64,000 nucleotides of DNA from Noviherbaspirillum aerium. GTDB taxonomy: Bacteria > Pseudomonadota > Gammaproteobacteria > Burkholderiales > Burkholderiaceae_D. Below are positions 58,576 through 64,000 of the stretch, piece after piece. The notes beneath the pieces are model-generated. The model had not been told where the DNA came from and made no database searches. It was given only the letters and a program-made list of their open reading frames with translations. Made by a program: the position numbers and the translations under genes. The stretch's first letter is position 1. Each line of letters opens with the position of its first letter. The stretch spans positions 124,001-188,000 of the forward strand of contig NZ_VFAH01000004.1 of the NCBI RefSeq assembly GCF_008929045.1. The letters run 5' to 3'.

Positions 58576-59624
58576 TACTTTTCTTGTGTAAGCGTTTTGA
58601 TGGTTTTTTCCAGCTCGCGGATTTTCTCACGCATTGTTCCCAGATTGCGCACGATGGCGGCGGTTTTTTCCCAGTCCGCGTTTTTTGCCAGCGGGTAAAA
58701 GCCGGTATATTGGCCGGGTTCGAGAATGGAGCGCGACACCATGCTCCCGGACGAGATATGTACATTGTCGGCGATGGTGAGATGCCCGAGCACCATTGCG
58801 GCGCCGCCAAAGGTGCAATATTTGCCGATCTTGGCGCTGCCGGCGACACCCACGCAGCCGGCCATGGCGGTGTGCGCGCCGATATGGCAGTTGTGTCCGA
58901 TCTGGATCTGGTTATCGAGCTTGACGCCGTCTTCAATCACCGTATCGCTCAAGGCGCCGCGGTCGATGGTGGTATTGGCGCCGATTTCTACGTCATCGCC
59001 AATGATCACCCGCCCGGTCTGGGGTATTTTCACCCATGCGCCCTTCTCCTTGGCGAAGCCGAAACCGTCCGCGCCGATGACTGCGCCTGAATGAACGATG
59101 CCGTTACGGCCGATCTGACAGCCGGCATGGAAACTGACGTTGGCATGGAAATGCGTCCCTTCTCCGACAACCGCCTCCCTGCCCACGAAGCTTCCCGCGT
59201 CAACGACCGCTCCGGCGGCGATGCGCGCACCGGCCTCCACGGTGACATGCGGCCCGATGCTTGCAGAGGGATCGACCTGTGCATCGGGATGCACGCTTGC
59301 TGCGGGGTGGATCCCCCGCTGGACTGGAATTGCGGATTGCTCGGCAAAGAGCTGCGCAACCCGGGCGAAATAGGCGTAGGGATTGTCCGTGACAATGCGC
59401 GCGCCACCGTAGGCATGCTGCAATTCGCCATCATCGGCGGGAGAAAGGATGAGCGCTGATGCCTTAGTCTGCGCGGCCGAGGCCCGCAGCTTGGAATTTG
59501 ACAGAAATGTGACGTGGGATGCATCGGCGGTGTCGAGCGGCGCAATGCCGGACACCTCGATTTCCGCATTCCCGAATAGTTGGCCTCCCAGGCGTTCGAC
59601 CAACATGCGCAGCCGATAGCTCAT
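58575..59624 (-). CDS. lpxD: UDP-3-O-(3-hydroxyacyl)glucosamine N-acyltransferase
   Basis: LpxD adds the second hydroxyacyl chain, to the 2-amino group, in lipid A synthesis. The 349-residue product has the uridine-binding N-terminal domain ([28 protein letters not shown]), a long left-handed beta helix, the catalytic histidine in [13 protein letters not shown] and [13 protein letters not shown], and a C-terminal helix. GAGGG lies five bases before the ATG. The 187 bases upstream, after skp, hold no clear hairpin terminator. Confidence 0.96.
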   Translation of the reverse strand: MSYRLRMLVERLGGQLFGNAEIEVSGIAPLDTADASHVTFLSNSKLRASAAQTKASALILSPADDGELQHAYGGARIVTDNPYAYFARVAQLFAEQSAIPVQRGIHPAASVHPDAQVDPSASIGPHVTVEAGARIAAGAVVDAGSFVGREAVVGEGTHFHANVSFHAGCQIGRNGIVHSGAVIGADGFGFAKEKGAWVKIPQTGRVIIGDDVEIGANTTIDRGALSDTVIEDGVKLDNQIQIGHNCHIGAHTAMAGCVGVAGSAKIGKYCTFGGAAMVLGHLTIADNVHISSGSMVSRSILEPGQYTGFYPLAKNADWEKTAAIVRNLGTMREKIRELEKTIKTLTQEK

Positions 59625-59811
59625 TGCGGCCCTCTTCTGGTGATGGAAATGTCATTCGACCGGATGGGTCTGGCAGATGATCCCGTGACTTTGAACAGCG
59701 CGTCACCGTCGACCTGATCCGGCAGGCTGCGCCAGCGCAGCCGCGATATGTTCTGTTGCCCGCGATCAATAGCGCATCAGTGATTGAATTGATGCTGAAT
59801 GGATGCGGCGA

Positions 59812-60318
59812 TTATTTGTTCAATGCTTTGAGTACCTTGTCAGTAATGTCGATGCGCGGGCTGGCATAGACAGCTTCCTGAAACACGATATCGTATTTCT
59901 CGTTTTCGGCAATCTGCTTGATGACCTTGTTGGTACGTTCCAGAACGATGGCCAGTTCCTCATTGCGGCGCTGATTCAGATCTTCGCGGAACTCGCGCTG
60001 CTTGCGCTGGAAATCCTTGTCCAGATCGGAAAGCTCGCGCTGCCGCTTGAGGCGATCGGATTCCGCAAGAAGCGCCGTATCCTTGTCCAGCCGATCGGAC
60101 ATGGACTTGAGACGGGCGGCCATTTCCTGCAGTTCCTTCTCGCGCCTGGAAAATTCCTGTTCGATTTTGGCCTGGGCTGCCTTGGCGGGAGCGGCTTCGC
60201 GGAAAATGCGCTCGGTGCTGACGAATCCCACGCGGGACTCCTGCGCCTGAACGCCGGCCAGCGGAAGCGCCAGCGCCGCGAAAACCGCGATTCGCCCAAG
60301 CCGTGCTGATATTGTCAT
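59812..60318 (-). CDS. skp: OmpH/Skp family periplasmic chaperone
   Basis: Skp holds unfolded outer-membrane proteins on their way to BamA. The 168-residue product has a signal peptide ending near VQAQ (about residue 26), the trimer-forming strand region RVGFVSTERIF, and two long helices forming the tentacles (from about 45 to 130), with heptad-like charged sequence. IVFQEAVYASPRIDITDKVLK closes the body. ATG at 60318 has GAGG six bases upstream and is preferred to the earlier start. It lies 55 bases after bamA. Confidence 0.94.
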   Translation of the reverse strand: MTISARLGRIAVFAALALPLAGVQAQESRVGFVSTERIFREAAPAKAAQAKIEQEFSRREKELQEMAARLKSMSDRLDKDTALLAESDRLKRQRELSDLDKDFQRKQREFREDLNQRRNEELAIVLERTNKVIKQIAENEKYDIVFQEAVYASPRIDITDKVLKALNK

Positions 60319-60373
60319 TGGAAACCTCAAGATCGTTCTCCGCAAATCAAATTACTATTATGCCATCAGTGCG

Positions 60374-62713
60374 TCAGAACCCGGTGCCGAGCTGGAACTG
60401 GAAGCTTTGCTTGCGATCGTCTTCTTTCTTGTTCAACGGCACACCGAAGCTCAGCTTCAACGGACCGATCGGCGATACCCAGCTGATACCGGCGCCGACC
60501 GAATAGCGCAAATCCGAGACCTGGAACTTGGCGCCTTCAGCGAATACATTGCCGGCGTCAAAGAACGTGAACCAGCGCAAGGTACGATCATTGCCCGAAC
60601 CGGGGAACGGGAACTGCAGTTCCACGTTGGCGATAAGACGGGAGGCCCCGCCCAGAGGATCGCCGTTCAATGCGCGCGGGCCGAGCGACGATCCTTCGTA
60701 ACCGCGCACCGAACCGATACCGCCGGCGTAGAAATTCTTGAAGATGGGATACGGCTTTCCTCCTAGGCCGCGGCCATAATCGATCTCGCCGTTCAGTGCC
60801 AGCGTGATGGCACGCAGGACGGGAGTGAAATACTGATGCTGGTAAACGGCACGGTAATATTTCAGGCTGCCGGTTGGCGCGACCTCGAAATTGACGCGCT
60901 GGTAGCGTCCGGTGGTCGGCACCAGAGCGCTGTCCCGGCTGTCACGCTGCCAGGCGGCTGTGAGCGGGAAGCTGGTCGTGGTGGCTTCGACGCCGTTGCC
61001 GAAATCCTGCACGTAGCGCTTGTAGAGCTCCGGGCTGTCATTGAAGCCGGGCACGCCGGTATAGGTGGTTACCTGGGTCCGTTCCACGCCGGCGCCGAAG
61101 AAGACGGTATCAACCTCGGAAAACGGAACACCGAACTTGACGTTGGCACCGGTCGTCTTGACCACGTAATCCCCGGTATTGACTTCCGGCGGACGGGTCG
61201 TGCGCAGGAACAGCTCATAGCTGCGGCTGACGCCATCATCGGTGAAGTATGGCGTCGACTGCGTCAGCGCGATGGTGCGGTTGCGGCGGCTGGTATTGAC
61301 GTCGACACCGAGCGTGTTGCCGCTGCCGAAGGCGTTCGCCTGCTGAATCGAGCCGGTCAGCATCACTTTCTCGCTGCTGGAGAAACCGGCGCCGAGAAGA
61401 ATGTTGCCGGTCGGCTTTTCCGCCACCGTCATGTTGAGATCGACCTGATCCGTCGTGCCGGGCACCTCCGGCGTTTCAATGCCGACTTCCTTGAAGTAGC
61501 CGAGACGGTCGACCCTGTCACGCGACAGCCGGATCTTTTCGCCGTCGTACCAGGAATTCTCGAACTGGCGGAATTCGCGACGGACCACTTCATCGCGGGT
61601 TTTCGTATTGCCCGCGACATTGATGCGTCGTACATAAACCCGCTTGCCGGGATCGATCAGGACCGTAAAGCTGACCTCACGCTTCTCGCGGTTGATTTCC
61701 GGGTTGGCGTTGACGTTCGCGAACGCGTAGCCGAAATTGCCCATGCGCTCGGTGATCTTCTTGACGCTTTCCGCCAGCTTTTCGCCGGAATAGACATCGC
61801 CGGGCTTGAGCTGAACCAGCGGGCGCAACTCCTCTTCACGGCCCAGCATCTCGCCTTCAAGCTTGACGCCGGCAACCGTGTACTTCTCACCCTCATTGAT
61901 GTTGATGGTGATGTAGATGTCCTTCTTGTCCGGCGTGATCGATACCTGCGTCGACTCGATCTGCATCTCGAGATACCCGCGATTCAGATAGTAGGAGCGC
62001 AGCGCTTCGATATCGCCGGTGAGCTTCTGCTTCGAATACTGGTCTGCCTTGGTGTACCAGGTGAACCATCCGGGCGTACGCAGGTTGAGCAGGCTCAGCA
62101 ATTCCTTTTCCGAAAAGGCCTTGTTGCCGATGATATTGATCTGCTTGATGCGGGTCACTTCGCCTTCGTCGACGGCAAAGCTGATATTGACGCGATTACG
62201 CTCGATTGGCGTGACCGTGGTGGTGATCTGCACTCCGTACAGGCCGCGGGACAGATACTGGCGCTTGAGCTCCTGCTCCGCACGGTCCACCAGGGCGCGG
62301 TCGAAAATCCGCGACTCCCCCAGGCCGATGTCCTTGAGAGCCTTCGTCAGCTGGTCTTTTTCGAATTCCTTGGTGCCCGAGAAGTCGACGCCTGCGATTG
62401 CAGGCCTTTCCTCGATCATGACGACCAGGACATCGCCTTCCACTTCGATCCGCACATCCTTGAAGAAGCCGGTGGCATAGAGCGCCTTGATCGCGGCCGC
62501 ACCCTTCTCGTCGGTATAGGTCTCGCCGACGCGTACCGGCAGGTAGCTGAACACGGTACCCGCCTCGGTACGCTGAATGCCTTCGACCCGGATATCCTTG
62601 ACGGTAAAGGGATCGACAGCCAATGCGCTACCGGCGCAAAGGGCAAATGCGGCTAGAGCGATGAGACGACGAGGGAAAAATGACTGGGAAAGGCGCTCGG
62701 ATTGTAATTTCAT
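60374..62713 (-). CDS. bamA: Outer membrane protein assembly factor BamA
   Basis: BamA is the central outer-membrane insertase. The 779-residue precursor has a signal peptide (to about ALAVDP, residue 33), five POTRA domains (the first from FTVKDIRVEGIQRTEAG) and a sixteen-strand barrel with the loop-6 motif VRGYEGSSLGPR and a terminal aromatic residue (QLGTGF). ATG at 62713 is the chosen start; a TTG six codons upstream is too close to its GGGGAG. The order rseP-bamA-skp-lpxD is standard. Confidence 0.97.
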   Translation of the reverse strand: MKLQSERLSQSFFPRRLIALAAFALCAGSALAVDPFTVKDIRVEGIQRTEAGTVFSYLPVRVGETYTDEKGAAAIKALYATGFFKDVRIEVEGDVLVVMIEERPAIAGVDFSGTKEFEKDQLTKALKDIGLGESRIFDRALVDRAEQELKRQYLSRGLYGVQITTTVTPIERNRVNISFAVDEGEVTRIKQINIIGNKAFSEKELLSLLNLRTPGWFTWYTKADQYSKQKLTGDIEALRSYYLNRGYLEMQIESTQVSITPDKKDIYITININEGEKYTVAGVKLEGEMLGREEELRPLVQLKPGDVYSGEKLAESVKKITERMGNFGYAFANVNANPEINREKREVSFTVLIDPGKRVYVRRINVAGNTKTRDEVVRREFRQFENSWYDGEKIRLSRDRVDRLGYFKEVGIETPEVPGTTDQVDLNMTVAEKPTGNILLGAGFSSSEKVMLTGSIQQANAFGSGNTLGVDVNTSRRNRTIALTQSTPYFTDDGVSRSYELFLRTTRPPEVNTGDYVVKTTGANVKFGVPFSEVDTVFFGAGVERTQVTTYTGVPGFNDSPELYKRYVQDFGNGVEATTTSFPLTAAWQRDSRDSALVPTTGRYQRVNFEVAPTGSLKYYRAVYQHQYFTPVLRAITLALNGEIDYGRGLGGKPYPIFKNFYAGGIGSVRGYEGSSLGPRALNGDPLGGASRLIANVELQFPFPGSGNDRTLRWFTFFDAGNVFAEGAKFQVSDLRYSVGAGISWVSPIGPLKLSFGVPLNKKEDDRKQSFQFQLGTGF

Positions 62714-62770
62714 CGGGTATTTTGTAATCAAACTCCCCGCCGATGCGCCTTTGGGCAGACCAGCCGGGAC

Positions 62771-64000
62771 TCAGGACATGAGCCGCACAATGTCGTTGAA
62801 GACGGCAACTGCCATCAACGTCATCAGAATGCCCACTCCTGCACGCTGGGCCATCTCTCCGAACCGCTCGGGTAAAGCGCGTCCGGTCAAAAGTTCCAGC
62901 GAATAATACAGTAAAAGCCCCCCGTCTAAAACCGGAATTGGGAGCAGATTCATAACGCCCAGGCTGATGCTGATGAACGCAATGAACGTGAGATAGCTGA
63001 TGATACCGATGCGTGCAGTCTGCCCCGCATAGTCGGCGATTGTGATCGGACCTGTGATGTTCTTCCAGGAAACTTCACCGATGAGCATTTTACCAAGCAT
63101 TTTGAGCGTAAGTACGCTTGTATCCCAGGTCTTGGTAACGGCCCGCCCCAATGCGGTGACCGGCGCATCGCTTGCAAGGATCATTTCGGGCGCCAGTGGC
63201 ACCTCCACCTTGATACGCCCGATGGTCTGATCATTGCGGCTGAAGGCTTCCGGGGTTACCGTCGTACTGAACTCCTGGCCATTGCGGATGCCCGTCAAAC
63301 GGAGAGTTTGCCCGGGCGAGCCGCGCACCAGTTCGACGAACGCCAGACCATCGGTGATGGCATTGCCGTTGACCGACGTGATCAGGTCGCCTTCGCGCAA
63401 GCCGGCGCGCGTCGCCGGGCCATCCTCGACGACACGCCCCAGTACCGCCTTCGGACGCGCCAGATCCAGACCAAGCTTGCCAAGAAAATCGCCCTCGAGA
63501 TCCGAGGTTTGCAAGCGGTCGAGGCGTAAAGTAAGGGTTTCGTTCAGCGATCCTTTCGCATCCGCAGGATTCGGGCGCTGAACCTCGAGGCGAACCTGGT
63601 GTTCTTCGAGTGCGAGCTGCAGGACCTTCCAGCGCAGGTCAGACCAGGTACTGACGGCTTCCCCATTGATGGATGTGACCAGTTCGCCGCCGCGCAGGCC
63701 TGCTTCATAGGCTGCCGTGGCGGTTGGAACCTCCCTGAGCCGGGCGGTCGGCTCGGGCATGCCGTAGATGTAAAGTCCTGCAAAGACCGCTATCGCGAGC
63801 AGAAAGTTGGCAAGCGGCCCGGCGGCCACGATGGCGATGCGCTTCCATACCGACTGCCGGGTGAACTCGCGCTTGAGATCTTCAGGAGGCAGGGTACTGA
63901 TGTCCTGCTCCCGCGCATCGAGCATCTTGACGTAACCGCCGAACGGCAGCATCGAGACGGCCCATTCGGTCTGGTCCGGGCCGAAGCGGCGCGACCAGAC
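62771..64000 (-). CDS. rseP: Site-2 intramembrane zinc metalloprotease RseP, 5' end cut by the window
   Basis: RseP cuts anti-sigma factor RseA within the membrane to release sigma-E, which controls envelope stress genes. The visible 409 residues start in the segment RRFGPDQTEWAVSMLPFGGY, so the first helix with the HExxH zinc motif is outside the window. Two PDZ domains follow (EAGLRGGELVTSINGEAVST and RAGLREGDLITSVNGNAI). The second metal motif, NLLPIPVLDGG, and the last helices are present. It is transcribed toward bamA, 57 bases away. Confidence 0.95.
   Translation of the reverse strand, partial: VWSRRFGPDQTEWAVSMLPFGGYVKMLDAREQDISTLPPEDLKREFTRQSVWKRIAIVAAGPLANFLLAIAVFAGLYIYGMPEPTARLREVPTATAAYEAGLRGGELVTSINGEAVSTWSDLRWKVLQLALEEHQVRLEVQRPNPADAKGSLNETLTLRLDRLQTSDLEGDFLGKLGLDLARPKAVLGRVVEDGPATRAGLREGDLITSVNGNAITDGLAFVELVRGSPGQTLRLTGIRNGQEFSTTVTPEAFSRNDQTIGRIKVEVPLAPEMILASDAPVTALGRAVTKTWDTSVLTLKMLGKMLIGEVSWKNITGPITIADYAGQTARIGIISYLTFIAFISISLGVMNLLPIPVLDGGLLLYYSLELLTGRALPERFGEMAQRAGVGILMTLMAVAVFNDIVRLMS

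Noticed and set aside
60836-62656. A plus-strand frame of about 600 codons opposite bamA
   Set aside because: Antisense shadow with no domain. bamA is intact from signal peptide to terminal phenylalanine.

Overview
The window is GC-rich chromosomal DNA from a betaproteobacterium. The evidence is gene content and order: rseP-bamA-skp-lpxD-fabZ-lpxA-lpxB-rnhB, a ppsA/ppsR divergent pair, ratA-rnfH beside smpB, and a nadB/nadA-nadC region, all typical of Burkholderiales. The protein style fits Oxalobacteraceae best (Herbaspirillum or Noviherbaspirillum-like), but that placement is inference. No rRNA, tRNA, CRISPR array, transposase, phage gene or origin was seen. Both window edges cut genes: a metabolite:H+ symporter on the left and rseP on the right.

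Region by region. 1-11.7 kb holds housekeeping metabolism: transporter end, purT, a membrane-anchored penicillin-acylase-family hydrolase, the quinolinate/NAD genes nadB, nadC and nadA, an unrecognised 203-residue protein, and the ABC-F ATPase ybiT. 11.8-17.9 kb is a divergently arranged sugar-acid cluster (KDPGal aldolase, KDGal kinase, sugar dehydrogenase; IlvD/Edd-type dehydratase, SMP-30 lactonase, aldose epimerase) that together spells an oxidative De Ley-Doudoroff-type galactose route. 17.9-22 kb holds ldcA, an alpha/beta hydrolase, tadA and the queuosine genes queD and queE.

22.6-41.8 kb is a large exopolysaccharide or O-antigen-like locus on the minus strand. One block (wbpM, wbpA, wbpB, wbpD, wbpE, initiating sugar transferase) predicts synthesis of UDP-2,3-diacetamido-glucuronic acid plus a 6-deoxy-HexNAc. 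The other (wzc, wzx, an asparagine-synthase-like protein, wzy, two GT4 transferases, a secreted unknown protein, a short-chain reductase) assembles and exports the polymer. Most neighbours overlap by 1-23 bases, so translation is probably coupled.

42.7-64 kb returns to core functions: guaB and guaA with a GGDEF diguanylate cyclase lodged between them, smpB/ratA/rnfH, an SPFH-NfeD pair, ppsA/ppsR, an rRNA methyltransferase, and the lipid A/outer-membrane assembly operon.

The most unusual finding is a set of four long palindromic intergenic elements (2360-2522, 19902-20127, 29564-29726, 42551-42713). Their outer arms differ, but each carries a central hairpin of the form RTRGC-loop-GCYAY whose stem bases co-vary between copies. 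Three of the four are exactly 163 bp, and two abut the stop codon of a neighbouring gene. They look like one superfamily of structured, possibly mobile or RNA-encoded repeats.
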